From NCBI RefSeq assembly GCF_003020115.1, contig NZ_PYFX01000004.1, forward strand, positions 62,001-126,000: DNA of 64,000 nt. Reading direction: 5' to 3'. Shown here one piece after another: positions 44,218 to 53,000 of this stretch (its first letter is position 1; each line of letters starts with the position of its first letter). The DNA comes from Bradyrhizobium sp. MOS002. GTDB taxonomy: Bacteria; Pseudomonadota; Alphaproteobacteria; Rhizobiales; Xanthobacteraceae. Position numbers and translations under genes: made by a program. The notes below the pieces were generated by a model. That model was given only the letters and a program-made list of their open reading frames with translations. It did no database searches and had not been told where the DNA came from.

Positions 44218-45114
44218 CTACTCTCCCTGGATCCATTCCGCGACGCCGCGCCACAATGTGTCGCGGTGGTCGGGGCGGAAGAAGCCGAAATGGCCGATCG
44301 CCTTGGCGCCGACGTCGGACGGCTTCACGTTGAGCACCTCCGGCTTGATCGCGGTGAATCCGCTCGCAAGCAGCTCGACCGCGGGCCGCGTTGCCCAGGG
44401 ATCGTCGGAGAAGCAGAGTGTGCGCAACTCACCCTTGAACCTGGCGAAATTCTCCAGCGCCGGCAGCTTTGAATCGAAGAGATAACGGGGGCTCGAGACC
44501 CACTCGGCCCATTGCAGGAAGACGCCCTTGGGCAAATCCTCGCCGATGCCGGCCCAGCCCGGTGCGTAACCGAGCGCGTGGACGAGCGGCACGCCGACAA
44601 AATTCATGAAGGCGAAGACGCGGTATTTTTCCGGCGACGTCATCAGCCGCCAGGTCGCCGCCTGCGAGGCCACGAACGCGGCGCGCGAAATGTCCGTGTT
44701 GTTCGCGATCAGCCCTAGGGCCTGGCCGCCGAAGGAATGCCCGACATAGGCCAAGGGCAGGGTATTGTAGCGCTCGCGCATCCAGTGCACTGCGGCGGTG
44801 ACGTCGAGCGCGGCCCAGTCCGACATCGAAGCCTTGAAGCCGACCAGAGATTTCGGCTGGTTGTAGCCGACCATGGCCGGCAGCCGGGAGTCGCCGATGC
44901 CGCGATAGTCGTAGGTCAGGACCGCGCAGCCGCGATGGGCGAGATAGGAGGCAAAGCCGCGATAGATTTTTCGCGGGACGGCGGTCGCCGAATTGACCAA
45001 CACGGCATGACGTTTGGTGCCGCGCGGCAGGAATAGCGTGCCGGTCAGCGCATACCCGTCGGTCGCCGGGAAGCTGATCTCGTCGATGAAAACGTCGTCC
45101 AGTGCCACGTCCAT
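44218..45114 (-). CDS. alpha/beta fold hydrolase
   Basis: A soluble 298-residue protein. [21 protein letters not shown] starts the fold; the elbow [11 protein letters not shown] carries the nucleophile Ser; the region [15 protein letters not shown] near the C-terminus has the His. A Gly-Ile-Gly-Asp-Ser stretch ([11 protein letters not shown]) is conserved in this subgroup of dienelactone/serine-aminopeptidase-like hydrolases. The substrate is unknown. ATG 45114 is the first Met in front of conserved sequence. It is divergent from the class II DAHP synthase gene. Confidence 0.87.
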   Translation of the reverse strand: MDVALDDVFIDEISFPATDGYALTGTLFLPRGTKRHAVLVNSATAVPRKIYRGFASYLAHRGCAVLTYDYRGIGDSRLPAMVGYNQPKSLVGFKASMSDWAALDVTAAVHWMRERYNTLPLAYVGHSFGGQALGLIANNTDISRAAFVASQAATWRLMTSPEKYRVFAFMNFVGVPLVHALGYAPGWAGIGEDLPKGVFLQWAEWVSSPRYLFDSKLPALENFARFKGELRTLCFSDDPWATRPAVELLASGFTAIKPEVLNVKPSDVGAKAIGHFGFFRPDHRDTLWRGVAEWIQGE

Positions 45115-45298
45115 GGGCCGAAGGTATTTTGCCAATTTCCAAGCCGTTCCCAGCAAATGCGAATTTGGCTTTCCCCGCAAGGCTTTGCAGTGCCAGACGG
45201 ATTTACAACTGGCGGCCGGTGGCCAGCCTGTGTATAAGGCGACCCTCGCAACCCATGCACAGATCAGGTTGTGCTTTTTGCTTCACGGAGAGATTGCG

Positions 45299-46687
45299 AT
45301 GTCCGAGCGGTGGACGCCCGAGTCCTGGCGCAGCAAGCCGGTGCTACAGGTGCCCGATTATCCCGACGCCAAGGCCTTGGCCGACGTCGAGGCGCAGCTT
45401 GCGACCTTTCCGCCGCTGGTGTTCGCGGGCGAGGCGCGCAATCTGAAGAAGGCCTTAGCGCGGGTCGCGGCCGGTGAGGCCTTCCTGCTGCAGGGCGGCG
45501 ACTGCGCCGAGAGCTTTGCCGAGCACGGCGCCAACAACATCCGCGACTTCTTTCGCGTGCTGCTTCAGATGGCGGTGGTGCTGACCTATGCCGGCGCCGT
45601 CCCGGTGGTGAAGGTCGGGCGCGTCGCCGGCCAGTTCGCAAAACCCCGGTCCTCGCCGATGGAGAAGATCGACGGTGTCGAGCTGCCGAGCTATCGCGGC
45701 GACATCGTCAACGACATCGCCTTCACCAAGCAAGCGCGCGTCCCTGATCCGCAGCGTCAACTGATGGCCTATCGCCAGTCGGCCGCGACGCTGAACCTGC
45801 TGCGTGCGTTCGCCACCGGCGGCTACGCCAATCTCGGCAGCGTGCATCAGTGGATGCTCGGCTTCCTCAAGGATAGTCCGCAGTCCCGCCGCTACAAGGA
45901 ATTGGCCGACCGCATCTCCGATGCGCTCAATTTCATGCGCGCCTGCGGCCTCGATCTCGAGGCCCATCCCGAGCTGCGCGCCACCGATTTCTACACCAGC
46001 CACGAGGCCCTGCTGCTCGGCTACGAGCAGGCCATGACCCGCGTCGATTCCACGACTGGCGACTGGTACGCGACCTCGGGCCACATGATCTGGATCGGCG
46101 ACCGCACCCGCCAGCTCGACCACGGCCATATCGAATATTTCCGCGGCATCAAGAATCCGATCGGGCTCAAATGCGGCCCGTCGCTCAAGCCAGACGAGCT
46201 GCTGAAGCTGATCGACGTGCTCAATCCCGACAACGAGCCGGGCCGGCTGACGCTGATCGGCCGCTTCGGCTCCGACAAGATCGGCGAGCACCTGCCGAAC
46301 ATGATCCGCGCCGTGAAGCGCGAGGGCAAAGTGGTGGTCTGGTCGTGCGATCCCATGCACGGCAACACCATCACCTCGACGTCGGGCTACAAGACGCGGC
46401 CGTTCGACCGCATCCTGTCCGAGGTGAAGTCGTTCTTCGCGATCCACGCCGCGGAAGGCACCCATGCCGGCGGCGTGCATCTGGAGATGACCGGCCAGGA
46501 CGTCACCGAGTGCCTCGGCGGCGCCCGTGCGATCACCGACGAGGATCTCAACGACCGCTATCACACGGTCTGTGATCCCCGGCTCAACGCCGAGCAATCC
46601 ATCGACATGGCTTTCTTGGTCGCAGAACTGCTCAAGCAGGAACGTGCCGGCAAGGTCAGGCCGATGCCGGCCGCAGCGGGGCTCTGA
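45299..46687 (+). CDS. aroG: class II 3-deoxy-7-phosphoheptulonate (DAHP) synthase
   Basis: The 462-residue plant-type enzyme condenses phosphoenolpyruvate and erythrose 4-phosphate, the first step of the shikimate pathway. Diagnostic stretches are [86 protein letters not shown] and [13 protein letters not shown]. Its Cys, His, Glu and Asp metal ligands fall in these motifs. GGAGAGATTGCG precedes ATG 45299. dgkA starts 4 bp after its stop. The symbol aroG is used in the general sense. Confidence 0.95.
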   Translation: MSERWTPESWRSKPVLQVPDYPDAKALADVEAQLATFPPLVFAGEARNLKKALARVAAGEAFLLQGGDCAESFAEHGANNIRDFFRVLLQMAVVLTYAGAVPVVKVGRVAGQFAKPRSSPMEKIDGVELPSYRGDIVNDIAFTKQARVPDPQRQLMAYRQSAATLNLLRAFATGGYANLGSVHQWMLGFLKDSPQSRRYKELADRISDALNFMRACGLDLEAHPELRATDFYTSHEALLLGYEQAMTRVDSTTGDWYATSGHMIWIGDRTRQLDHGHIEYFRGIKNPIGLKCGPSLKPDELLKLIDVLNPDNEPGRLTLIGRFGSDKIGEHLPNMIRAVKREGKVVVWSCDPMHGNTITSTSGYKTRPFDRILSEVKSFFAIHAAEGTHAGGVHLEMTGQDVTECLGGARAITDEDLNDRYHTVCDPRLNAEQSIDMAFLVAELLKQERAGKVRPMPAAAGL

Positions 46688-46691
46688 GACC

Positions 46692-47045
46692 TTGCTGCGA
46701 ATCTGGAAGGCCACGATCAATTCCCGTAACGGTCTGGCCTTTGCGTTCCGCTCGGAGCAGGCCGTCCGCGAGGAGATCGTTGCGCTCCTCTTGTCGTTGC
46801 CGCTTGCGTGGTTCGTCGGCGCGACCGCGATGCGCGCGGTCGAGCTGATCTGCGCGGTCGCGTTCGTGCTGGTAGTCGAGCTGCTCAATACTGCGATCGA
46901 GAAGCTTGCCGACCGGCTGACCATGGATCACGACAAGCAGATCGGACGGGTCAAGGACATGGGGTCGGCCGCGGTCGGTGTTGCGCTCCTGATGGCCGGC
47001 GCGTTCTGGATCATCGCCATCATCGAGCGATTGGGATTTCTCTAG
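46692..47045 (+). CDS. dgkA: diacylglycerol kinase DgkA
   Basis: A three-helix inner-membrane kinase of 117 residues. SRNGLAFAFRSEQAVREEI is the amphipathic N-terminal motif, and VVELLNTAIEKLADRLT carries the catalytic Glu and Asn. It phosphorylates diacylglycerol in lipid recycling. The start is a TTG at 46692, 4 bp after the DAHP synthase stop; no ATG precedes the conserved region, and it is therefore probably translated by coupling. The length matches the family. Confidence 0.88.
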   Translation: MLRIWKATINSRNGLAFAFRSEQAVREEIVALLLSLPLAWFVGATAMRAVELICAVAFVLVVELLNTAIEKLADRLTMDHDKQIGRVKDMGSAAVGVALLMAGAFWIIAIIERLGFL

Positions 47046-47075
47046 AGCGCTGATCGCGCTTTAGGTTGTTGTTTT

Positions 47076-47124
47076 GAGCATGATCTTTTCGGAAAACCGC
47101 TTCACACTTTTCCGGATCATGCTC
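47076..47124. repeat. intergenic palindromic repeat
   Basis: The outer arms GAGCATGATC and GATCATGCTC flank TTTTCGGAAAACCGCTTCACACTTTTCCG, giving a 49-bp palindromic unit. I recall this sequence type as widespread in Bradyrhizobium/Rhodopseudomonas intergenic DNA. Here it lies between dgkA and nadE and could form a hairpin in mRNA. Confidence 0.75.
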
Positions 47125-47143
47125 TGATCGGAGCGCGGTGGCC

Positions 47144-48901
47144 ATGACCGAACGTCTCAACGCATTCGCGGTCACACTGGCCCAGCTCAATCCGACCATG
47201 GGCGACATCGAGGGCAATGCCGTGAAAGCGCGCGCGGCGCGCGTGCAGGCCGCCGCCGACGGGGCCGATCTCGTGCTGTTTCCGGAATTGTTCATCGCCG
47301 GTTACCCGCCGGAAGATCTCGTGCAGAAGCCTTCCTTTCAGGCCGCCTGCCGCGCTGCGATCGAAGCGTTGGCGCGCGAGACCGCCGATGGCGGGCCGGC
47401 CATGCTGATCGGCACGCCCTGGATCGAGGAGGGCAGGCTCTACAATGCCTGCGCGCTGCTCGACGGCGGCCGTATCGCTGGCTTGCGCTTCAAATGCAAT
47501 CTGCCGAATTACGGCGTGTTCGACGAGAAGCGGCTGTTTTCGCGTGGCCCTGCGTCCGGCCCCGTCACCGTGCGCGGCGTGCGCATCGGTGTGCCGATCT
47601 GCGAGGACATCTGGCTGGAGGAGTCCGAAGACTACGAGAACGTGGTCGAGACGCTGGCCGAGACCGGCGCCGAGATCATCCTTGTGCCGAACGGATCTCC
47701 TTACGCCCGCAACAAGGCCGACGTGCGTTTGTCGGTCGCGGTTGCGCGCGTCACCGAGAGCGGCCTGCCGCTGGTCTATCTCAACCAGGTTTGCGGCCAG
47801 GACGAGCTGGTGTTCGACGGTGCTTCCTTCGCGCTCAATGGCGACCTTTCGCTCGCGGCGCAATTGCCGGCGTTCGCGGAGAGCGTCACCACACTGCGGT
47901 TCACGAGGAACGGCGACGATTGGCGCTGCACCGGTCCGATCGCCGCGCAGCCCGAGGGTGACCACGCCGACTACGCCGCCTGCGTGCTGGGTCTGCGGGA
48001 CTACGTCGCCAAGAATGGCTTTCCCGGCGTTCTGCTCGGGATTTCCGGCGGCATCGACTCTGCTCTCTGCGCAGCGATTGCGGTCGATGCGCTGGGTGCC
48101 GATCAGGTGCACGGCGTGATGCTGCCTTATCGCTACACTGCGGCAAGCTCGATTGCGGACGCCGGCGAGCTCGCCGGCCATCTCGGCATCCGCTATGAGG
48201 TGCTGCCGATCGCGGAAGCGGTCAACGGGTTCGAGACCATCCTGTCCGGCGTCTTCAAGAATCTACCGCCCGATGTCACCGAGGAAAATCTCCAGGCCCG
48301 GACCCGCGGCACGCTGCTGATGGCGATCTCCAACAAGACCGGCCTGATGGTGGTGACCACCGGCAACAAGTCGGAAATGTCGGTCGGCTACGCCACGCTG
48401 TACGGCGACATGAACGGCGGCTTCAATCCGATCAAGGACATCTACAAGACGCAGGTGTTTCGGCTGGCAAGCTTGCGAAATTCGTGGAAGCCCGACGGGG
48501 CGCTGGGGCCGGCCGGCGAGGTGATCCCGCCCGACATCATCACGCGTCCGCCGACCGCGGAGCTGCGCGAGAACCAGGCCGACCAGGATTCGTTGCCGCC
48601 TTACGACGTGCTCGATAGCATCCTGGAGCGTCTGATCGAGCGCGAAGAGCCGCTCGACACGATCATCACCGCCGGCTTCGACCGCGAGACGGTGACCCGC
48701 ATCGACCATCTCCTCAACGTCGCCGAATACAAGCGCCGCCAGGCGGCGCCCGGCGTCAAGGTCACGGCCAGGAATTTCGGCCGCGACCGCCGCTATCCCA
48801 TCACCAACCGTTTTCGCGACAGGGGCGAGCAGCTGGCCGCCCCCGACGAGACGCTGGTGTCGCGTGGGAGCAAAGCCTCGATCGACGCGTTCGAGGGGTG
48901 A
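47144..48901 (+). CDS. nadE: glutamine-dependent NAD+ synthetase
   Basis: The 585-residue protein has an N-terminal nitrilase-type glutaminase (Glu in LVLFPELFIAGYPPEDL, Lys in LRFKCNLPNYGVFDEKR, Cys in GVPICEDIW) and a C-terminal NAD synthetase with the PP-loop LGISGGIDSALCAAIAVDAL. It converts nicotinate adenine dinucleotide to NAD+ with glutamine as ammonia donor. ATG 47144 is chosen over the GTG at 47138. The stop is at 48899-48901. A palindromic repeat precedes the gene. Confidence 0.95.
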   Translation: MTERLNAFAVTLAQLNPTMGDIEGNAVKARAARVQAAADGADLVLFPELFIAGYPPEDLVQKPSFQAACRAAIEALARETADGGPAMLIGTPWIEEGRLYNACALLDGGRIAGLRFKCNLPNYGVFDEKRLFSRGPASGPVTVRGVRIGVPICEDIWLEESEDYENVVETLAETGAEIILVPNGSPYARNKADVRLSVAVARVTESGLPLVYLNQVCGQDELVFDGASFALNGDLSLAAQLPAFAESVTTLRFTRNGDDWRCTGPIAAQPEGDHADYAACVLGLRDYVAKNGFPGVLLGISGGIDSALCAAIAVDALGADQVHGVMLPYRYTAASSIADAGELAGHLGIRYEVLPIAEAVNGFETILSGVFKNLPPDVTEENLQARTRGTLLMAISNKTGLMVVTTGNKSEMSVGYATLYGDMNGGFNPIKDIYKTQVFRLASLRNSWKPDGALGPAGEVIPPDIITRPPTAELRENQADQDSLPPYDVLDSILERLIEREEPLDTIITAGFDRETVTRIDHLLNVAEYKRRQAAPGVKVTARNFGRDRRYPITNRFRDRGEQLAAPDETLVSRGSKASIDAFEG

Positions 48902-48949
48902 GGCTGGCGCGCTTGTTGAGAGACGCTGTCACCACGCATCCCAGTGTCA

Positions 48950-48969
48950 TCATCCGCGAAGGCGGGTGA
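48950..48969. repeat. short hairpin in the nadE-DUF2865 interval
   Basis: TCATCCGC, GAAG, GCGGGTGA: 8-bp arms with one G-T pair. It is followed by ATCCAGTACGCCGCGG, a tail I recall from Bradyrhizobium intergenic repeats. Confidence 0.55.
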
Positions 48970-49019
48970 TCCAGTACGCCGCGGCGGGCGTTGTCGAAAA
49001 CAAGTGATGACACGGAGTA

Positions 49020-49051
49020 CTGTCATGCCCCGCCTGCGCGGGGCATGACAG
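49020..49051. repeat. 14-bp perfect inverted repeat, possible terminator
   Basis: CTGTCATGCCCCGC, CTGC, GCGGGGCATGACAG. The 14-bp perfect stem lies between the convergent nadE and DUF2865 genes. No T-run follows on either strand, so it may be an intergenic repeat that acts as an RNA end-stabiliser rather than a true terminator. Confidence 0.7.
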
Positions 49052-49065
49052 TTGTGCGTGGCGAC

Positions 49066-50262
49066 CTACTTCTGCTGTTGCGGCAGGAAGCTCGGGCCGA
49101 CCGAACGGATCGGCTTGTTCTCGGAAGGCGTCGCAGGGGTGCCCGTTTCCGCCGGCGGCGTCGCTGCCGGGGCGCCAGCAGTCGTCGTCGCCGGAGCCGC
49201 ACCCTTCTTGCCATTGGCGGCAGGCGTGCCCTTGTTGAGCTGCCGCTGCTGCATCTTCTTGGCGCTCTCCTCGGTGACGATGATGTCACCCTGCTGCTCG
49301 GCTGACGCCTTGTCGTCGGCGGATTTGAGCGCGTCGGCCCAGGTCTGGCCCGCGGCCTTGCAGGAGCAGGACGGGTTGAACTCGCTGCGGAATTTGAACG
49401 CGGTCGGCAGCGCCGTGTAGGGCTGGCCGCTGGTGGAGACCGCGGAGTTCATGTCTTCCCCGGGATTGCGATGGGTGTAGAGCACGGCTTCGGCGGCCGG
49501 GCACAGCGCCTTGCAGGTCTTCTCGTCGTCGGGGAAGCGTGCCGGCACGGTCGCAAACGAGACCGGGAAGTAAGCGCCGTCGCAGGTGCGCACGCACACG
49601 GTGCGATAGGTGCCTGATTGCGGGCCGAGATCGGAAGGCGGCACGCCTTGCGGATTGTTGGGGTTGTTGCCGCCGAACAGATTGCTCAGGAAGTTGCCGC
49701 CGCCCTGCGACTGCGCGGCGTTGGCATATTGCGCCCCGCAATTGTTCTGTGCCAGCGCCGCCAGCACCGAGCGGCGCTGGTTGTCGCGCTCGGGGCTGAA
49801 GCCGCCGGGGCCGCCGCCGCGCAGACGTTCGAGATTGCCGGTGATCTGGTCCAGATTGGCGCGCATCTGCTGGATCTGGGTGTTGACCGGACCGCATTGC
49901 GCCGACTGGCCGCTGAACAGCGAGAAGAAGCCGGAGGAATCGCAACCCATGCGCTTGGCCTGCATGGTGACGCGGTCGAGCTCGGCCTGCTGCTTGGTCT
50001 GGGATTCCTGATAGCGGCGGATCTGGTCTTCGCGCGCGGGATCACCACCGCCGCCGCCACGATCGAGACCGGCGAGCTGGCCTTCCAGGCGCGCGCACAT
50101 CGGGTTGGGGCCGAGCCCGTTCTGGCCGGGCTGAGGCGGCGGTCCCGGCGGGCCGGCCTGTGCGTACGCACCATTGGCGAGCACGACCGTGCTCAAGAGC
50201 ACGGCGCAGGCAAGGATCGAGCGAGCACGGGAGAGAGACAAAAATTCAGGCATATCCGCCAT
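49066..50262 (-). CDS. DUF2865 domain secreted protein
   Basis: The 398-residue precursor has a signal peptide (ILACAVLLSTVVLANGAYA). A coiled-coil-rich part follows (QESQTKQQAELDRVTMQAKRMGC), then the Cys-rich DUF2865 domain: VCVRTCDGAYFPVSFATVP, CKALCPAAEAVLYTHRNPG, FNPSCSCKAAGQTWADAL. The long tail is low-complexity (Ala/Pro/Thr-rich). The family is periplasmic and uncharacterised. ATG 50262 or 50253 are both possible. It is the dominant secreted protein in this part of the window. Confidence 0.88.
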   Translation of the reverse strand: MADMPEFLSLSRARSILACAVLLSTVVLANGAYAQAGPPGPPPQPGQNGLGPNPMCARLEGQLAGLDRGGGGGDPAREDQIRRYQESQTKQQAELDRVTMQAKRMGCDSSGFFSLFSGQSAQCGPVNTQIQQMRANLDQITGNLERLRGGGPGGFSPERDNQRRSVLAALAQNNCGAQYANAAQSQGGGNFLSNLFGGNNPNNPQGVPPSDLGPQSGTYRTVCVRTCDGAYFPVSFATVPARFPDDEKTCKALCPAAEAVLYTHRNPGEDMNSAVSTSGQPYTALPTAFKFRSEFNPSCSCKAAGQTWADALKSADDKASAEQQGDIIVTEESAKKMQQRQLNKGTPAANGKKGAAPATTTAGAPAATPPAETGTPATPSENKPIRSVGPSFLPQQQK

Positions 50263-50392
50263 TCTAGCGAGGTCACGGCCACGCGTGATGTGGGGGGCCG
50301 AAGCGCGCCCTCCCATAGCCGCTTCCTGCGGCATCGTCACGTCGTTTCAGAGGCCAGCGATTGGGCCTAAAGTACGCCAGTTCCGAGCGAAT

Positions 50393-50698
50393 TCAGCGCT
50401 GGCAGGTGATTGCGACATATTCGTCGCAATGGCCATGGGAGCAGTTTGCGCCGGATTTGGGGACAGAGCCGGTAATTTCGTCGGGATCGACCCGGCGATA
50501 GGCCGAAGCCTGGGCAAAATCGCGTGACTGGCAGTAGGTGCGGGCGACCTGCGCGCCGCATTTGTCGCTCTTGGCCAGACACTGGTCGACGCCGTAGCCG
50601 TCCGCCTGGTTGGGGATGATGAAGACGCGGGTCTCGGCGAGAGCGCTGGATGCGGCAAGGATGGAGGCGCAGGAAATGAGAGCGAGCAATGATCGCAT
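50393..50698 (-). CDS. small secreted Cys-rich protein
   Basis: A precursor of 101 residues beginning MRSLLALISCASILAASSALA, a clear signal peptide. The mature part (about 80 residues) has six Cys (CLAKSDKCG, YCQSRDFA, NCSHGHC, CQR) likely to form disulfides in the periplasm. It is related in feel to the DUF2865 neighbour but shares no recognised domain. A perfect GAACT-GCC-AGTTC dyad is at 50725-50737, just upstream of the start. Confidence 0.75.
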   Translation of the reverse strand: MRSLLALISCASILAASSALAETRVFIIPNQADGYGVDQCLAKSDKCGAQVARTYCQSRDFAQASAYRRVDPDEITGSVPKSGANCSHGHCDEYVAITCQR

Positions 50699-50825
50699 GA
50701 AAACACCGGGGGCAAAAAAATGGGAACTGCCAGTTCTAGAATGGGCTCAAATGGTTAAGGATGATGAACCATCTATGCGTGGCAGCTGCGCATTGCGGAG
50801 ATAGAACGGCATTTTCGCGGCTCTC

Positions 50826-50855
50826 TTGACGCGGGGCCGCCTCATAGCCCATATG
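50826..50855 (+). promoter_or_regulatory. possible sigma-70 promoter for cysS
   Basis: TTGACG at 50826-50831 and CATATG at 50850-50855 are separated by 18 bp, 138 bp upstream of the cysS start. The -10 match is poor. Confidence 0.25.
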
Positions 50856-50992
50856 TTCCGCCATGAACGGTCTCCTCGTCATTTGCGCCATTTGCCGCGA
50901 GATTACGAGCTAGCGATTCGCTGGCTGGAGCCGTCTTTTCTCAAAACCATTGAGAGCACTGGACGCCCGGCCAACAGCCGACGGGTATCCTT

Positions 50993-52375
50993 ATGGAATT
51001 GCGCCTTTACGATACGCTGAGCCGGGACAAGCGCATCTTCGTGCCGCTCGATGCGAAGGACGTCCGCATGTATGTCTGCGGACCGACCGTCTACGACTTC
51101 GCCCATATCGGCAACGCCCGGCCGGTGATCGTGTTCGACGTGCTGTTCCGACTGCTGCGCCATCTCTATGGTGCGGCCCACGTCAAATATGTCCGCAACA
51201 TCACCGACGTCGACGACAAGATCAACGACCGCGCCGCGCGTGATTTCCCCGGCCTGCCGCTGAACGAGGCGATCCGGAAAGTCACCGAGCAGACCGGCAA
51301 GCAGTTTCACGCCGACGTCGACGCACTCGGCGCACTGCGGCCGAGCGTGGAGCCGCGTGCGACCGAACACATCGGCGAGATGCGCGAGATCATCGAACGG
51401 CTGGTTGCCGGCGGCTTTGCCTACGTTGCCGAGGATCACGTGCTGTTCTCGCCGCAGGCGATGAACGCGGCCGATTCCGGGCTGCCGCGCTATGGCGCGC
51501 TGTCCAATCGTTCGCTGGACGAGATGGTCGCCGGCGCCCGCGTCGATATCGCGCCCTACAAGAAGGGCAACACCGACTTCGTGCTGTGGAAGCCGTCCAA
51601 GCCCGGCGAGCCGTCATGGCCGTCACCGGCCGGCATCGCCGCGCAGGGGCGCCCGGGCTGGCACGTCGAGTGCTCGGCGATGGCCTGGAAGCATCTCGGC
51701 GAGTACTTCGACATCCATGGCGGCGGCATCGATCTCGTGTTTCCGCATCACGAGAACGAAGTCGCGCAGACCTGCTGCGCCTTCCACCGGGAGCGCATGG
51801 CGAACTACTGGATGCACAATGGCTTCCTGCAGGTCGAAAGCGAGAAGATGTCGAAGTCGCTCGGCAACTTCGTCACGATTCACGAGCTGCTCGCGGACTG
51901 GCCGGGCGAAGTGCTGCGCCTGAATATGCTCAAGACGCATTACCGCTCGCCGATCGACTGGACGATGAAGTCGCTGGAGGAGAGCGCCAAGACGCTCGAC
52001 GACTGGTATCGGGTTGCGGCTGACGTCGCGCCCGGCAAGCCCGCCCCGTCAGTGGTCGAGCCGCTGCTCGACGACCTCAACACGCCGCTGGCGATTGCGG
52101 CGCTGCATGGCCTGCGCGGCAGCGATGTTGGTGCCCTCGCGGGTTCGTTGCGGCTGCTCGGCTTTCTCTCCGAGAGTGCTGCGCAGTGGGAAGGACGCAA
52201 GCAGCAGGCGAGCGGCGTCGATGCCAAGGAAGTCGAGCGCCTGCTCTCGGAGCGGACGGCGGCGCGTGCACGCAAGGACTTTGCGGAGTCCGATCGTATC
52301 CGCGATCTGCTTGCCGCGATGGGCGTTGCGATCAAAGACTCCAAGGCAGGGACGACGTGGGAGGTCGCACGATGA
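50993..52375 (+). CDS. cysS: cysteinyl-tRNA synthetase
   Basis: The 460-residue class I enzyme charges tRNA-Cys. The HIGH-type motif is HIGN in [14 protein letters not shown] (38-41); zinc ligand Cys29 lies in [17 protein letters not shown] carries KMSKS near 285. The catalytic Zn cluster continues in [28 protein letters not shown]. The stop overlaps the ATG of the next gene (ATGA at 52372-52375). It is the first gene of a tight operon running to cimA. Confidence 0.96.
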   Translation: MELRLYDTLSRDKRIFVPLDAKDVRMYVCGPTVYDFAHIGNARPVIVFDVLFRLLRHLYGAAHVKYVRNITDVDDKINDRAARDFPGLPLNEAIRKVTEQTGKQFHADVDALGALRPSVEPRATEHIGEMREIIERLVAGGFAYVAEDHVLFSPQAMNAADSGLPRYGALSNRSLDEMVAGARVDIAPYKKGNTDFVLWKPSKPGEPSWPSPAGIAAQGRPGWHVECSAMAWKHLGEYFDIHGGGIDLVFPHHENEVAQTCCAFHRERMANYWMHNGFLQVESEKMSKSLGNFVTIHELLADWPGEVLRLNMLKTHYRSPIDWTMKSLEESAKTLDDWYRVAADVAPGKPAPSVVEPLLDDLNTPLAIAALHGLRGSDVGALAGSLRLLGFLSESAAQWEGRKQQASGVDAKEVERLLSERTAARARKDFAESDRIRDLLAAMGVAIKDSKAGTTWEVAR

Positions 52376-52485
52376 AGCGGCCCGACACGCCGTTTCCGCG
52401 GCACTGGTTCTATTACATCGCGCTGAAAATCCTGCTGCTTGCTGCCGCCGTGGCGCTGGCGCTGAAACTCTATGGGATGTGGTGA
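52372..52485 (+). CDS. 37-aa single-pass membrane protein coupled to cysS
   Basis: The small protein has a basic and aromatic N-terminus ([15 protein letters not shown]) and a hydrophobic helix ([20 protein letters not shown]). Its ATG overlaps the cysS stop (ATGA), so it would be translated by coupling. It is followed 5 bp later by the GNAT gene. It is too short for most gene callers. The gene-like charge and helix pattern and the coupling are the support. Function is unknown. Confidence 0.6.
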   Translation: MKRPDTPFPRHWFYYIALKILLLAAAVALALKLYGMW

Positions 52486-52490
52486 AGACG

Positions 52491-53000
52491 ATGGCACAAG
52501 CACTCCCAAAGCCTGGCTTGCGGCCTTTCCTGCCCGAGGACGTGCCGGTTCTCGCCGCGATCTTCACGGCCAGCATCGAAGAGCTGACCGGCGACGACTA
52601 TAACGAGGCGCAGCAGCAGGCCTGGATGGCGGCTGCGGAAAGCGAAGAGTTCGGCAATCGACTCGCCTCCGACCTGACGCTGATCGCAACGTTGGAGGGA
52701 TCGCCGGTGGGCTTTGCGTCGTTGCGCGGCAAGGATCATATCCGCATGCTCTATGTGCATCCGGCCGTGGCCGGGCAGGGCCTCGCGACGATGCTGGTCG
52801 ATGCGCTGGAAAAGCTTGCGGGCGGCCGCGGCGCCGACAAGCTGACGGTCGATGCCAGCGACAACGCGCAGGGCTTTTTCGCCAAGCGCGGCTATGTCGC
52901 CATGCAGCGCAACAGCATCACCGTGAACGACGAGTGGCTGGCCAACACCACCATGCAGAAGACGCTCGGCAGCGGACCCGCGTCGGGAGCCCTGCAATGA
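52491..53000 (+). CDS. GNAT family N-acetyltransferase
   Basis: A GNAT-fold protein of 169 residues: LRPFLPEDVPVLAAIFTASIEEL at the N-terminus, GFASLRGKDHIRMLYVHPAVAGQGLATMLVDALEKLA with the acetyl-CoA loop (VAGQGLAT), and QGFFAKRGYVAMQRNSI at the C-terminal motif. It acetylates an unknown small molecule or protein. Its stop overlaps the cimA start (ATGA at 52997-53000). ATG 52491 starts 5 bp after the preceding small gene. Confidence 0.88.
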   Translation: MAQALPKPGLRPFLPEDVPVLAAIFTASIEELTGDDYNEAQQQAWMAAAESEEFGNRLASDLTLIATLEGSPVGFASLRGKDHIRMLYVHPAVAGQGLATMLVDALEKLAGGRGADKLTVDASDNAQGFFAKRGYVAMQRNSITVNDEWLANTTMQKTLGSGPASGALQ

